From assembly GCF_020171805.1 (NCBI RefSeq), contig NZ_JAIVAF010000006.1:62001-126000 (forward strand): a stretch of DNA of 64,000 bases. Reading direction: 5' to 3'. The notes under the pieces were generated by a model, which saw only the letters and a list, made by a program, of their open reading frames with translations, had not been told where the DNA came from and made no database searches. Each line of letters opens with the position of its first letter. The stretch's first letter is position 1. The position numbers were made by a program, and so were the translations under genes. The stretch is from Guptibacillus algicola. GTDB lineage: Bacteria > Bacillota > Bacilli > Bacillales > Guptibacillaceae. Below, one piece after another: positions 51,896 to 60,988 of this stretch.

Positions 51896-52996
51896 TTAAG
51901 AACGCACAGCCCATTTTCCAGGCTTTTTGTGAGAAAAGAAGCTATTTCTCCTTTTGCGGCTCTCGATTCTTTCTTCACAGAAATAATTCGCTGCCTGAAC
52001 AGTCGATATCGAACTTTCTTCTGCGTTCTTGAAAACCGTGTGGAGTGTGTCGTAAATTGCCTTCGTCTTTTGTAACACACGCATTGGATGAGGAGAATAA
52101 AGTTCATCTGATACTTGGATCAATCCACCGCTGTTTACGATATAATCTGGAGCATACAGAATCCCTCTATTATGCAAACGATCACCGTGTTCGATCGTAA
52201 GGAGCTGGTTGTTAGCTGATCCTACGACAGCACTTACCTTTAATTTGTCGATCGTTCGATCATTAATGATTCCGCCGAGCGCACATGGAACAAAAACATC
52301 TGCGTCCGCTTCATATATCTCATCTCCAGAAACGACCTTAACCTCACCCTTCAATTCGATCGCTCGTTGAATAAGCCGGTCGATTGCATGGCGGTTAATA
52401 TCAGTCACAATGATTTCTGCTCCCTCTTCAAGCAGCATTTCAGCCACTTTGTATCCTACTTTTCCAAGCCCTTGAATGGCATAGGTTTTTCCACCAAACT
52501 CTTCATTACCGAAAACCATTTTATTCGTAGCTTGGATACCGTATAAAACCCCTTTTGCAGTAGGAATAGATGAATCCCCACTTCCACCATATTCTTCAGG
52601 AACGCCTACGATACAGTTTGTCTCGCGAAGAGAATGCACGAAGTTATCAGGTGTTGTCCCCATGTCTGTTCCTGTGTAAAATCGTCCGTTAAGTGATTCA
52701 ACGAATTGTCCGAATGCCCGAAATAATTCAGGCGTGCGATCTGTAAGAGGGTCTCCGATAATCACGGCTTTTCCGCCTCCGAAGTCCACATCTGCAGCAG
52801 CACATTTGTATGTCATTCCTTTTGAGAGTCTCAGTACATCCTCTATTGCATCATCCACCGTTTCATATGGTCTCATTCGACAGCCACCGAGCGCAGGTCC
52901 TAGCGTTGTGTTATGTATCGCAATGATGGCTTTTAGTCCTGTAGCGGCATCGTTACAAAAAAGTACCTGTTCATGCTCAGCTATTCGATCAAACAT
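51896..52996 (-). CDS. Leu/Phe/Val dehydrogenase family, phenylalanine dehydrogenase-like
   Basis: NAD-dependent oxidative deamination, probably of L-Phe to phenylpyruvate. 366 residues. Catalytic Lys in [20 protein letters not shown], then [11 protein letters not shown] and [10 protein letters not shown], Rossmann motif [22 protein letters not shown] and [33 protein letters not shown] and GSANNQL follow the PheDH pattern I recall from Bacillus badius and Lysinibacillus, whereas LeuDH has ALGGTRM, TAEDVGT and GSALNQL. ATG at 52996 follows AAGGGGTGAAAATC. Substrate needs assay. Confidence 0.88.
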   Translation of the reverse strand: MFDRIAEHEQVLFCNDAATGLKAIIAIHNTTLGPALGGCRMRPYETVDDAIEDVLRLSKGMTYKCAAADVDFGGGKAVIIGDPLTDRTPELFRAFGQFVESLNGRFYTGTDMGTTPDNFVHSLRETNCIVGVPEEYGGSGDSSIPTAKGVLYGIQATNKMVFGNEEFGGKTYAIQGLGKVGYKVAEMLLEEGAEIIVTDINRHAIDRLIQRAIELKGEVKVVSGDEIYEADADVFVPCALGGIINDRTIDKLKVSAVVGSANNQLLTIEHGDRLHNRGILYAPDYIVNSGGLIQVSDELYSPHPMRVLQKTKAIYDTLHTVFKNAEESSISTVQAANYFCEERIESRKRRNSFFSHKKPGKWAVRS

Positions 52997-53021
52997 GATT
53001 TTCACCCCTTAATGAAATCGC

Positions 53022-53417
53022 TTACAATTTAGCGGTAGCTAATTTCTCTTCTATTACTTTTTTTGGGAGGACAAACTGAACAACGGAACCTGTGCCGATG
53101 ATATCGAGTCCCCTTCTAACCTCAACATTGCTTATCACTGACTTACTTGTCAAAGAGGTGATGGTTGCGTTGATCGTGATCTCTTGACCCACACAAGCTG
53201 GTCCAAGATGCTTCATCTCAACTCCTCCACCTATCCCCTCTTCTTCATCTTCTAAGTATGGAAGAATGAGCTTTCTAGATGCCCATTCCATATGATAGAC
53301 CATTGAAACGGTAGAGTATGCTGGATGGACAATCTCTCCTTCAAACTGTGCGACCATGTCTGATGTCACTTTCGTTGTAATAGTAGTTCTTTGGCCAATT
53401 GCGATCCCATCCTTCAC
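53022..53417 (-). CDS. Hot-dog fold thioesterase, FlK-like
   Basis: 131 residues. Start GTG 53417, 8 nt after AGGGG; TTG at 53426 touches the ribosome site. The segment VSMVYHMEWASRKLILPYL with Glu, and GGGVEMKHLGPACVGQEI with His, correspond to the catalytic elements of fluoroacetyl-CoA thioesterase-type proteins. It is the first gene of the Phe dehydrogenase operon. It may relieve acyl-CoA build-up, a PaaI-like role; inference. Confidence 0.8.
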   Translation of the reverse strand: MKDGIAIGQRTTITTKVTSDMVAQFEGEIVHPAYSTVSMVYHMEWASRKLILPYLEDEEEGIGGGVEMKHLGPACVGQEITINATITSLTSKSVISNVEVRRGLDIIGTGSVVQFVLPKKVIEEKLATAKL

Positions 53418-53453
53418 GCGCTTCAACCCCTATTCATCACACTGAAATGCATG

Positions 53454-53498
53454 ACGTTTATTTAACGATATAATAACATCACGTATAATAACCGTCAA
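53454..53498 (-). promoter_or_regulatory. Promoter and operator of the thioesterase-PheDH-E1-E2-E3 operon
   Basis: On the minus strand: -35 TTGACG (53493-53498), 17 nt, -10 TATTAT (53470-53475), then after 2 nt CGTTAAATAAACGT (53454-53467). The 14-mer and its spacing to the -10 box are identical at the paaA promoter. A second -35-like TTGACA lies at 53504-53509. Confidence 0.8.
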
Positions 53499-53529
53499 TT
53501 AATTGTCAAAAAATTAAGATCTTTCCATT

Positions 53530-53566
53530 TGAAAAAAATAGACTGCCGAACATATTTCGACAGCCT
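53530..53566 (-). terminator. Terminator of the ABC transporter operon
   Basis: gactgccgaa and ttcgacagcc pair with wobbles over a short loop; TATTTTTTTC follows on the minus strand. Confidence 0.78.
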
Positions 53567-53582
53567 CATCAGTTAGATGGCT

Positions 53583-54377
53583 TTATCCAAGAAGTGCCCG
53601 GTCACTATTTAACTTTGCCCCCTTAATTCTTTGAAATTCGTGCAGCAATTCTTCAATCGTAAGCTTTTCTTTATCTTCACCATCAACTTCTAAAATAATT
53701 TTCCCACTGTCCATCATGATGAGACGATTCCCTAAGTCTAGCGCTTGTTGCATATTATGTGTGACCATAATCGTCGTTAAACCAGTATCTTCAACGATTT
53801 CACCTGTTAACTTTGTAATCAGTTCAGCTCGAGCTGGGTCTAGTGCCGCTGTATGTTCATCAAGTAAAAGGATTTTAGGATCAGTAAACGTTGCCATCAA
53901 TAGTGAGAGCGCTTGTCTCTCCCCTCCTGACAACATTCCCACCTTAGCGTTCAGTCGATCTTCAAGTCCAAGGTGAAGGGTTCCAAGAGCTTCCCTGAAT
54001 GTTGTCTTTAGTTTTTTCGTTACACCTTTTACAAGTGTTCTTCTGCGATTTCTGCAGTAAGCCATCGCCAAGTTTTCTTGAATGGTCATCGATGGTGCTG
54101 TCCCTGCCATTGGATCTTGAAATACACGACCGATTAATCTAGACCTCTTATATTCTGGCATTGCGGTTACTTTATTTTCATCGATAAACACATCACCAAC
54201 ATCAGGTGTTAACACGCCTGAAACCATATTCATAAGAGTCGATTTTCCTGCGCCGTTGCTACCGATGACTGTTACGAAATCTCCAGGTTCTAGTTTAAGG
54301 TTGATATCTTCGAGGGCAATCTTTTCGTCTAACGTTCCTTCGTTAAATACTTTGTGAATCTGATTTAGAAGAAGCAT
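53583..54377 (-). CDS. ABC transporter ATP-binding protein (TrpZ-like)
   Basis: 264 residues. Walker A GSNGAGKST, Q-loop VFQDPMAGTAPS, signature LSGGERQALSLLM, Walker B ILLLDEHTAALDP and a switch His in VTHNMQQAL. ATG at 54377 follows GGAGGTAAGGATT and overlaps the permease end by 35 nt. Same operon as permease and binding protein. Confidence 0.92.
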   Translation of the reverse strand: MLLLNQIHKVFNEGTLDEKIALEDINLKLEPGDFVTVIGSNGAGKSTLMNMVSGVLTPDVGDVFIDENKVTAMPEYKRSRLIGRVFQDPMAGTAPSMTIQENLAMAYCRNRRRTLVKGVTKKLKTTFREALGTLHLGLEDRLNAKVGMLSGGERQALSLLMATFTDPKILLLDEHTAALDPARAELITKLTGEIVEDTGLTTIMVTHNMQQALDLGNRLIMMDSGKIILEVDGEDKEKLTIEELLHEFQRIKGAKLNSDRALLG

Positions 54378-55377
54378 AATCCTTACCTCCGTCCTGAAGT
54401 TCTTTCAGCTTCATTTCTTGCTGTAAGCGTTTGCGTTTTTTTCTATTCCGTTCTTTTTGTCCATCGATTAATTGAGGGAAGATCAAGGCACCGATTACGA
54501 TAACAGCCGTAATTAATTTCATATCTCCCGTTTCAAGAAAATCTACCCGTAATGCCAAGCTTACAACGAGACGGTATACCACCGCTCCGCCAATAACCGC
54601 AAACGTTGTAACTGCGATCGTTTTCGTCCCAAATATCGCTTCGCCAATGATTACGGATGCAAGTCCAATAATGATCATTCCAATACCCATTCCAACATCT
54701 GCAAACGAACTGTACTGCGCGATTAATGCACCAGACAGTGCGACAAGGGCGTTGGAAATACCCAGTCCTAAAATCGTTAGTTGATCGGTATTGGCTGAGA
54801 AGCTACGGATCATCCTTTTGTTATCACCAGTCGCTCGTAAGGCTAGCCCAACTTGTGTTCTCAAGAAGAAATCGGTTAAAACTTTAATGATCGTGGTGAG
54901 TAAAATCATACTGATCAAAATGGACCAAGTAGAGGTGATGCTCCCAAGCGCTATTGCAGAAGCTACACTGTTCACTAGCGACTCAATACCAAGCGTTGAG
55001 AAGACTGATTCCACTTTGGTGAAAATCGACTCTTCATTTAACAGCGGTACATTCGACCGTCCCATAATCCTGAGGTTGATCGAGTATAGAGCGATCATCA
55101 TTAAAATCCCTGCAAGAAGTGGATTTATCTTTCCTTTCGTATGTAATAACCCTGTCACGCAACCCGCTAAAAACCCTGCACCGATTGCAATCAATGTAGC
55201 AAAGAAAGGATTTGTTCCGTTCACGATAAGAATTGCAGCGATTGCTGCTCCAGTTACAAAACTTCCGTCCACTGTTAAATCCGGAAAATCTAGTATTCGA
55301 AATGATAAATAGACACCAAGCGCCATAATCGCATAGATCACACCCGACTCGACTGCACCGAACAATGCTGACCCCAT
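54343..55377 (-). CDS. ABC transporter permease (TrpY-like, BPD_transp_2)
   Basis: 344 residues, about nine helices, with LDFPDLTVDGSFVTGAAIAA, the signature of permeases paired with PF04392 binding proteins (TrpXYZ-type aromatic amino acid importers). The C-terminus is a basic cytosolic tail. ATG at 55377 follows GGGAGGC. Between it and the binding protein gene lies a strong hairpin. Confidence 0.92.
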   Translation of the reverse strand: MGSALFGAVESGVIYAIMALGVYLSFRILDFPDLTVDGSFVTGAAIAAILIVNGTNPFFATLIAIGAGFLAGCVTGLLHTKGKINPLLAGILMMIALYSINLRIMGRSNVPLLNEESIFTKVESVFSTLGIESLVNSVASAIALGSITSTWSILISMILLTTIIKVLTDFFLRTQVGLALRATGDNKRMIRSFSANTDQLTILGLGISNALVALSGALIAQYSSFADVGMGIGMIIIGLASVIIGEAIFGTKTIAVTTFAVIGGAVVYRLVVSLALRVDFLETGDMKLITAVIVIGALIFPQLIDGQKERNRKKRKRLQQEMKLKELQDGGKDYASSKSDSQSI

Positions 55378-55412
55378 AGATAAAGCCTCCCTTTCATAAT
55401 ATTAAGAACAAG

Positions 55413-55456
55413 TAAAAAAAATGGTTCGAAAAAGAAGCTGACTTCTTTTTCGAACC
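55413..55456 (-). terminator. Intercistronic terminator/attenuator between binding protein and permease genes
   Basis: ggttcgaaaaagaag (55423-55437) and cttctttttcgaacc (55442-55456) form a 15-bp stem with a 4-nt loop, followed by eight T on the minus strand. Partial readthrough would yield more binding protein than permease. Confidence 0.85.
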
Positions 55457-55463
55457 TGTCCAG

Positions 55464-56477
55464 TTACTCTGTATATTCCCCCTCTTCCTCCCACTCTTTT
55501 TTGATGTCGATTCGCATCTCTTCTGCTGCACTCTTATTCATTTTCAACTTTAGATTCTGAGGATATTGCACAGGAAGCTCGGAAGCCTTCGCATCTCCGT
55601 TTAAGATTTTCGCTGCCATTAAACCAGCTTCGTAGCCAATGTCCTTGTAATCAAAACCGTAAGCTGCAAATGCTCCTCTTTCAACAGAGTCGAATTCACC
55701 TGCAAACATCGGAATATCTTTATCGTTTGCAACGCTGATAACAGATTCGAGTGCGGATACGACGGTGTTATCCGTTGCAATATAAATCACATCCACTTTA
55801 CCTACAAGAGCCTCAGCAGCTTGCTTTACTTCTGCAGAAGTCGAAACACTTTTCTCGACAGGGTTCAGACCATTACTTTCTAGCGCTTCTTTAACAACCT
55901 TAATTTGCGCAACAGAGTTTTGTTCACCAGCGTTATAGATTAAACCAACATTCTCTGCATTGAATTCACTTGAAATAAATTCAATCGTCTTTGGAATCGC
56001 ATCAGGATGAGTATCCGTTGTTCCAGTGATATTCTCACCTGGCTTTTCAAACGATTCTACTAGCTTCGCACCGACCGGATCGGTTACAGAAGTAAAAACG
56101 ATTGGAATATCTGACGTTGCATTCAGTGCTGACTGAGCACTTGGAGTAGAGTTGGCGAATATTAAATCCACTTTGTCTCCAACTAAGTTCTGAGCAATAG
56201 TGTTGCTATTATTCATATCGTTTTGTGCATTTTGCACATCGTATGTAACGTTCTCCCCTTCTTTAAACCCATTCTCTTCTAAAGCCATCTTGAATCCTTC
56301 GAATGCTGCATCCAATGAAGGGTGTTCTACGATTTGAGTAACTCCAATGGTAGTCATCTTCTCTTCAGATCCACCTTCTCCACCTTCCGAATCAGTCGAA
56401 GCATTATTGCTTCCACACCCCGTAAGTGCCAAGATGCTCACAAGAGATATCCCGATCCACTTTTTCCATGATTTCAA
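55464..56477 (-). CDS. ABC transporter substrate-binding lipoprotein (PF04392, TrpX-like)
   Basis: 337 residues with lipobox LTGC (Cys21) and an acidic linker. The two-lobed binding domain matches PF04392: MTTIGVTQIVEHPSLDAAFE, VDLIFANSTPSAQSAL, IPIVFTSVTDPVGAKLV and YIATDNTVVSALESV. Members such as TrpX bind aromatic amino acids. Placement inside a phenylalanine/phenylacetate island suggests Phe or an aryl compound as ligand, by inference. Confidence 0.92.
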   Translation of the reverse strand: MKSWKKWIGISLVSILALTGCGSNNASTDSEGGEGGSEEKMTTIGVTQIVEHPSLDAAFEGFKMALEENGFKEGENVTYDVQNAQNDMNNSNTIAQNLVGDKVDLIFANSTPSAQSALNATSDIPIVFTSVTDPVGAKLVESFEKPGENITGTTDTHPDAIPKTIEFISSEFNAENVGLIYNAGEQNSVAQIKVVKEALESNGLNPVEKSVSTSAEVKQAAEALVGKVDVIYIATDNTVVSALESVISVANDKDIPMFAGEFDSVERGAFAAYGFDYKDIGYEAGLMAAKILNGDAKASELPVQYPQNLKLKMNKSAAEEMRIDIKKEWEEEGEYTE

Positions 56478-56550
56478 AATTATTTCCTCCCCCTGGTTGT
56501 TTCTTGCAAAAATTCGACGTTCATGTGGTCATCTGTCATATTTTATCGTT

Positions 56551-56579
56551 ATGGTACACCGCCAAATAATCCTTGTCAA
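56551..56579 (-). promoter_or_regulatory. SigA promoter of the ABC transporter operon
   Basis: TTGACA (56574-56579), 17 nt, TACCAT (56551-56556). No copy of the CGTTAAATAAACGT sequence is seen here. Confidence 0.6.
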
Positions 56580-56647
56580 CGAATTATCAAATAATTAGCA
56601 CTATTAGTTATTTTTAAAATATTTACCTTAGAATGCACTTATTTTTT

Positions 56648-57619
56648 TTAATGATTCGCTTGTTTAAACATGTTAAGTTGTGCTATTTGATGCTCTACCG
56701 CTTCCGTAGCTTCTTGCATCATGTTCAAAAAGAGCTCTTCTACAGTCGGTAACGAATCGATCAGTCCACTAACCTGTCCACCATTAATAAACCCTTCTTC
56801 CAATCGCCCTTCTATTGCTCCAATGATGTGCTTGTCTTCTCCAGTCATTTTAGCGAAATCAATTGGGTGAACGCCATTTTTTTCAGCTTCTTCTAACATC
56901 GTCGAATACTTTGTTTTAAGTAATCTTCTGACTTGCCCTACACTTCGCCCAACTACAACTGTACCAGTGTCATTCGATTGAAGAATCTGTTCGAGATACT
57001 GAGCATGGTATGGAGAATCTTTTGTTGCGACAAGTCTGGTACCCATTTGTACCCCGTCTGCTCCAAGTACAAATGCTGCCGCCAAACCTTTCCCGTCTCC
57101 CACTCCTCCAGCGGCTACCACTGGAATTGACACACTTGATTTAAGTTGTGGAATTAGCGTTAACGTTGTAAGTTCTAACGTTGAATTGATCCCAGCAGCT
57201 TCAAAGCCTTCTCCAACTATAATGTCTGCCCCGGCGCTCTCAGCTTTCTTCGCGTGCTTCACACTAGCCGTAACACAGATCACTTTTATTCCATGCTCTT
57301 TAAAGTACGGAATGTATGGAGAAGGGTTCCCAGCCGAGAGAGACACAACTTTCACATTATGTTTTACAGCTAGTTCACACATCTCTTTGAAGTGAGGAGT
57401 GACATTAATTGGGATGTTTAATGCAAAGGGTAAGGACGTACGAGCTTTCATTTCTACCATCAGCTTCTCTACTTCATCCGGTGACATCGTTCCAGCTCCA
57501 ATCGTTCCTAAACCACCAGCGTTAGAAACAGCTGATGCTAACTCAGAGCTCGAAATATTCCCCATCCCCCCTTGTAAAATTGGATAGCTGACCGATAACA
57601 ATTCGCAAATTCGATTCAT
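56648..57619 (-). CDS. Nitronate monooxygenase-like flavoprotein (NPD/FabK family)
   Basis: 323 residues, FMN TIM barrel: PILQGGMGNISSSELASAVS, GGLGTIGAGTMSPDE, VVAAGGVGDGKGLAAAFVLGA and ADGVQMGTR. The family includes nitronate monooxygenases and enoyl-ACP reductase II; exact reaction not set by sequence. ATG at 57619 follows AAAAGGGGAGAAG. Divergent from the PaaY-like gene. Confidence 0.88.
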   Translation of the reverse strand: MNRICELLSVSYPILQGGMGNISSSELASAVSNAGGLGTIGAGTMSPDEVEKLMVEMKARTSLPFALNIPINVTPHFKEMCELAVKHNVKVVSLSAGNPSPYIPYFKEHGIKVICVTASVKHAKKAESAGADIIVGEGFEAAGINSTLELTTLTLIPQLKSSVSIPVVAAGGVGDGKGLAAAFVLGADGVQMGTRLVATKDSPYHAQYLEQILQSNDTGTVVVGRSVGQVRRLLKTKYSTMLEEAEKNGVHPIDFAKMTGEDKHIIGAIEGRLEEGFINGGQVSGLIDSLPTVEELFLNMMQEATEAVEHQIAQLNMFKQANH

Positions 57620-57746
57620 GTTGTCTTCTCCCCTTTTCTTGTAACGCTTTTATTACGTTTAATAAGTTACGTGTTATACTCATTATAAACATTCAAAGAA
57701 TAGACACTGAATTCCTGCAAAAAAACATGAAAGAGAGGATTTTTCG

Positions 57747-58277
57747 ATGTTAATTTCGTATAACGGTCGTAAACCATCATTAAGTAAAGATGTCTTTATC
57801 GCTCCCGGAGCTAAAGTAATTGGAGATGTAACGATAGGCGAAGAATCAAGCGTGTGGTTCAATTCTGTGTTAAGAGGTGACGAGGCACCGATTACGATAG
57901 GTAACGGCTGTAACATCCAAGATAATTGCACATGCCACCTCTTTGAAGGATTCCCGCTTGTTTTGGAAGACGATGTTTCTGTTGGTCATAATGCGATTCT
58001 TCATGGGTGCAAAGTAAAGAAGGGAGCTTTGATCGGCATGGGAGCTATCGTGCTTGACGGAGCTGAAATTGGTGAGGGAGCATTAATAGGTGCTAATACG
58101 TTGATTCCAGCAGGTAAGAAAATCCCTCCGAATACGATGGTATTAGGCTCACCTGGGAAGGTAGTAAGAGAGCTCAATGATAAAGATAAAGAATTAATTG
58201 CCCTAACGATCGAAACCTACAAAAAGAAAGGCAAGGAATTCCTTGAACAGATCGAAGGCGCTCAAGAAATTCGTTGA
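57747..58277 (+). CDS. Gamma carbonic anhydrase family protein, PaaY-like
   Basis: 176 residues, left-handed beta-helix hexapeptide repeats, with metal His in NCTCHLFEG and VGHNAILHGC. In phenylacetate clusters, PaaY acts as a thioesterase that rescues CoA from dead-end products; general YrdA-type homologues are alternatives. ATG at 57747 lies after AGAGAGGAT. Divergent from the flavoprotein gene. Confidence 0.85.
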   Translation: MLISYNGRKPSLSKDVFIAPGAKVIGDVTIGEESSVWFNSVLRGDEAPITIGNGCNIQDNCTCHLFEGFPLVLEDDVSVGHNAILHGCKVKKGALIGMGAIVLDGAEIGEGALIGANTLIPAGKKIPPNTMVLGSPGKVVRELNDKDKELIALTIETYKKKGKEFLEQIEGAQEIR

Positions 58278-58280
58278 TCA

Positions 58281-58310
58281 AAAAAAGGAACGGGAGCCCG
58301 TTCCTTTTTT
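58281..58310. terminator. Bidirectional terminator between the PaaY-like gene and paaX
   Basis: aaaaaaggaacggg and cccgttcctttttt pair over a short loop. The paaX stop begins at 58309 inside the tail. Confidence 0.9.
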
Positions 58311-59199
58311 ATCGATCGATTAAGAGAGGATGCTGAAGTGCATCGTATCGATGGTCTTTCTTTTTCAGTTCATTCCCCTCTTTAAAGACTTCCTCAAAAA
58401 AGCGAGAAGAGGGCTCAGCTAGAGTACGATAATAATCGCTAAAAAGCTTTGCGGCATGTTCACCGGGCCACTCCTCAGGAAGAAGCGCTGGAGGTAATCC
58501 TGGATCTACGAAAAGAAACTTACGATACTCATGCACAAGCTTTGCTCTTTCTACAAAGCATTCTCCATCAGTCATTTTACCTTGTTCAATCTTACTCTGA
58601 TCGATGACGAATTTTTCACTGTAAGCTTTGATGAAAGAACGGTACTTATCGCTTATATCCTTAAGGTCCCAACATTCATTCACAAGTGCTGTATTCTGAT
58701 GAGGACCTTTGTAATCAGCTACAAAAAAGTGGATGTGTTCTTTAATGTCGTATTTCTCAATCAATCCATCCACCTGATCCTCCAGATGATTGGGAGACAT
58801 CCATAAGCTTGCTGAAGAGCTTCCGAATCCACTCCAAACAAGTTCTTTTCTTAATTCATCTCGGATATGTCTTTTCTCTTCAGGAATCGTATAGAGTAGC
58901 ATACGCCACCTTCCATCCCAGGAGGAAGGCTGAAGTTTAAAGATCCGTCTTGCCGCTTCATCAATCCGTTTTACACCACGCTCTGTTAGGAAGTAGTAGC
59001 TTTTATTTCCTTCTTTTCTGGATTGTACCCAACCTTGCTTATTCATTCTCGAAATTGCAGCTCGAACAGACTGATCGTTATGTCCGAATTCCTTCAACAA
59101 CCTGATCAAACTGCCGATCCATATTTCGTTGCCGTAGTGTCGGATATAGTCTCCGTACAGTGTGAAAATCATCGATCTTGTATTTAAACTCTCGTTCAT
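58309..59199 (-). CDS. paaX: PaaX family transcriptional regulator of phenylacetate catabolism
   Basis: 296 residues. N-terminal winged helix (MIFTLYGDYIRHYGNEIWIG, SVRAAISRMNKQGWVQSRKEG), central PaaX domain (WDGRWRMLLYTIPEEKRHIR) and C-terminal domain with PGLPPALLPEEWPG. In E. coli PaaX is a repressor released by phenylacetyl-CoA. ATG at 59199 follows GCGGAGG. A GCGTTTTAAAAGCG palindrome lies just upstream and may be its own site. Confidence 0.95.
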   Translation of the reverse strand: MNESLNTRSMIFTLYGDYIRHYGNEIWIGSLIRLLKEFGHNDQSVRAAISRMNKQGWVQSRKEGNKSYYFLTERGVKRIDEAARRIFKLQPSSWDGRWRMLLYTIPEEKRHIRDELRKELVWSGFGSSSASLWMSPNHLEDQVDGLIEKYDIKEHIHFFVADYKGPHQNTALVNECWDLKDISDKYRSFIKAYSEKFVIDQSKIEQGKMTDGECFVERAKLVHEYRKFLFVDPGLPPALLPEEWPGEHAAKLFSDYYRTLAEPSSRFFEEVFKEGNELKKKDHRYDALQHPLLIDR

Positions 59200-59292
59200 A
59201 ACAAATTCCTCCGCTCAAGGTATACCGCTTTTAAAACGCATCGTAAATATGATGTTATACTACCAGAGCGCAGAGGACATCGCAACTCATTA

Positions 59293-60069
59293 CTACTCTC
59301 CTTTGAATTCAGGCTTTCGCTTCTCAGCAAAAGCATCAAGAGCTTCTAGACGGTCTTTCGTAGGTATCGTTACTTCGTAAGCTTTCGATTCGATCGCCAT
59401 ACCAGTATGACGATCAACATTCATCCCTTCGCGAACCGCGAATTTAGCTTGCTGCACAGCAACCGGCGCATTCTTGCAGATTTCAAAAGAGAGGTCTTCA
59501 CATTTACTGAGAAGGTCTTCAGACTTCACCACGCCATTTAGTATTCCATAATCTAACGCTTCTTCTGAAGTTAGTTTTCTCGCAGTTAGTACAAGCTCAA
59601 GCGCCTTTGCAGAACCGATCAGTCTTGGTAGTCTTTGTGTTCCACCGGCACCTGGTATGATTCCTAGACTCGTTTCAGTCAGTCCCATTTTAGTCCCTTC
59701 TACTGCATATCTGAAGTCGCAAGCTAGTGCGAGTTCAAATCCACCACCGAATGCATATCCGTTAATTGCTGCAATCGTTGGTTGAGGCAGAGCTTCAACT
59801 GAGGAAAAGACTTCACGAATCTTCTTAACGTTCCTCTTCACTTCACCTTCAGAGAGCGAACGTCTTTCTTTCAAGTCTGCTCCCGCGCTGAAAGCCTTTT
59901 CACCTGCTCCCATAAAAATAACGACTCTAACATTCTTATCCGTATAAATATCATCAATAATACCTTGAAGCACCGAAAGTGTTTCATAGTTAAAGCAATT
60001 TAAAACATCTGGTCGATTCAATGTTACGTATCCTACGTGGTTTTTCACTTCATATGTAACGACAGCCAA
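59293..60069 (-). CDS. Enoyl-CoA hydratase/isomerase, PaaF-like
   Basis: 258 residues of crotonase fold: FMGAGEKAFSAGADLKER (oxyanion hole), GGGFELALACDF and SLGIIPGAGGTQRLPRLIG with both catalytic Glu residues in ETSLGIIPGAGG and the GFELALA region, as in hydratases. TTG start at 60069 is 7 nt after GAGGAGG; the frame extends upstream to 60096. It is the more likely PaaF partner of the neighbouring PaaG-type gene. Confidence 0.88.
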   Translation of the reverse strand: MAVVTYEVKNHVGYVTLNRPDVLNCFNYETLSVLQGIIDDIYTDKNVRVVIFMGAGEKAFSAGADLKERRSLSEGEVKRNVKKIREVFSSVEALPQPTIAAINGYAFGGGFELALACDFRYAVEGTKMGLTETSLGIIPGAGGTQRLPRLIGSAKALELVLTARKLTSEEALDYGILNGVVKSEDLLSKCEDLSFEICKNAPVAVQQAKFAVREGMNVDRHTGMAIESKAYEVTIPTKDRLEALDAFAEKRKPEFKGE

Positions 60070-60097
60070 TTTGCATCCTCCTCTAATTACGTACATA

Positions 60098-60151
60098 GGA
60101 AAGAGCCTGGCAGCTAAGTTGAAATGACAACCAACCTCCAGGACCCTTTCC
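60098..60151 (-). other. Intercistronic mRNA hairpin between the two hydratase genes
   Basis: ggaaagagcctgg (60098-60110) pairs with ccaggaccctttcc (60138-60151) with small mismatches. No T tract follows, so it may stabilise or process the transcript, or weakly attenuate it. Confidence 0.5.
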
Positions 60152-60199
60152 CTACATCTATTCTCGACATTTCCCCCTGTTTCCTTCTTCTCTATACTA

Positions 60200-60973
60200 T
60201 TATGATCCCTGAAAAACCGGTCGTCTTTTCTCTATAAATGCCTTCACACCCTCACGATGGTCTTCCGTTTGACCTGCTTGCTTCTGAGCGTCGGCTTCAA
60301 ATTCCAGTACTTCTTCAAGAGTACTATCCCAGCTTTTCGCCATCCCTTGTTTAATGAGTGTAACGGCTTTTGGAGGTAGATTAGATAGGCGCTTCATGAA
60401 GGTGTTAACACCACTATCCCACTCTTCCATTTGATACACTTCATTAACCATTCCAAAGTCTTTCGCTTGTGACGCACTCACTTTATCGCCTAGCATCGCA
60501 AGTTCAAGCGCTTTTGCATGACCAATTAGTCTAGGTAAAAAATACATACTACCAGAGTCTGGCACAAGACCAACATGTACAAAAGCCTCGATAAAACTAG
60601 CATTTTCATGCGCTATACGAAAATCACATGCAAGAGCAAGACTCATTCCAGCGCCTGCTGCTACTCCATTAACAGCCGCTACAACAGGCTTCTCACAGTT
60701 CACGATTTGCTTGACCATAGGGTTATAAGCAGACCTAAGCACGTCACCATGATCAAGTGATTCGTCTACCCCATTCAAATCTTGTCCTGCGCAAAATGCC
60801 CTTCCGTTTCCAATAATCACGATACAACGGACGTCTTGATTCGCCTCGCCCCGCTCAATAGCATCTTTAACTTCCTTGTTCATAAGTATTGTAAACGCAT
60901 TCATTTTATCTGGTCGGTTTAGGCGAATCCACGCAATCTTGTCACGTGCTTCGTATTCAATCGTTTCGTACAT
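60200..60973 (-). CDS. paaG: 2-(1,2-epoxy-1,2-dihydrophenyl)acetyl-CoA isomerase, PaaG-like
   Basis: 257 residues of crotonase fold. GRAFCAGQDLNGV, AGMSLALACDFRIA and VGLVPDSGSMYFLPRLIG; the Asp in VPDSGS is typical of PaaG rather than hydratases. It converts the ring epoxide to the oxepin form. ATG at 60973 follows AAAGGGGCG. In the paaA-leading operon. Confidence 0.9.
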   Translation of the reverse strand: MYETIEYEARDKIAWIRLNRPDKMNAFTILMNKEVKDAIERGEANQDVRCIVIIGNGRAFCAGQDLNGVDESLDHGDVLRSAYNPMVKQIVNCEKPVVAAVNGVAAGAGMSLALACDFRIAHENASFIEAFVHVGLVPDSGSMYFLPRLIGHAKALELAMLGDKVSASQAKDFGMVNEVYQMEEWDSGVNTFMKRLSNLPPKAVTLIKQGMAKSWDSTLEEVLEFEADAQKQAGQTEDHREGVKAFIEKRRPVFQGS

Positions 60974-60988
60974 TCTCGCGCCCCTTTT

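Noticed and set aside
57620-57746. ACGTTTAATAAGTTACGT as a third copy of the island operator
   Set aside because: It shares only part of the CGTTAAATAAACGT sequence and has different spacing; not strong enough to call.
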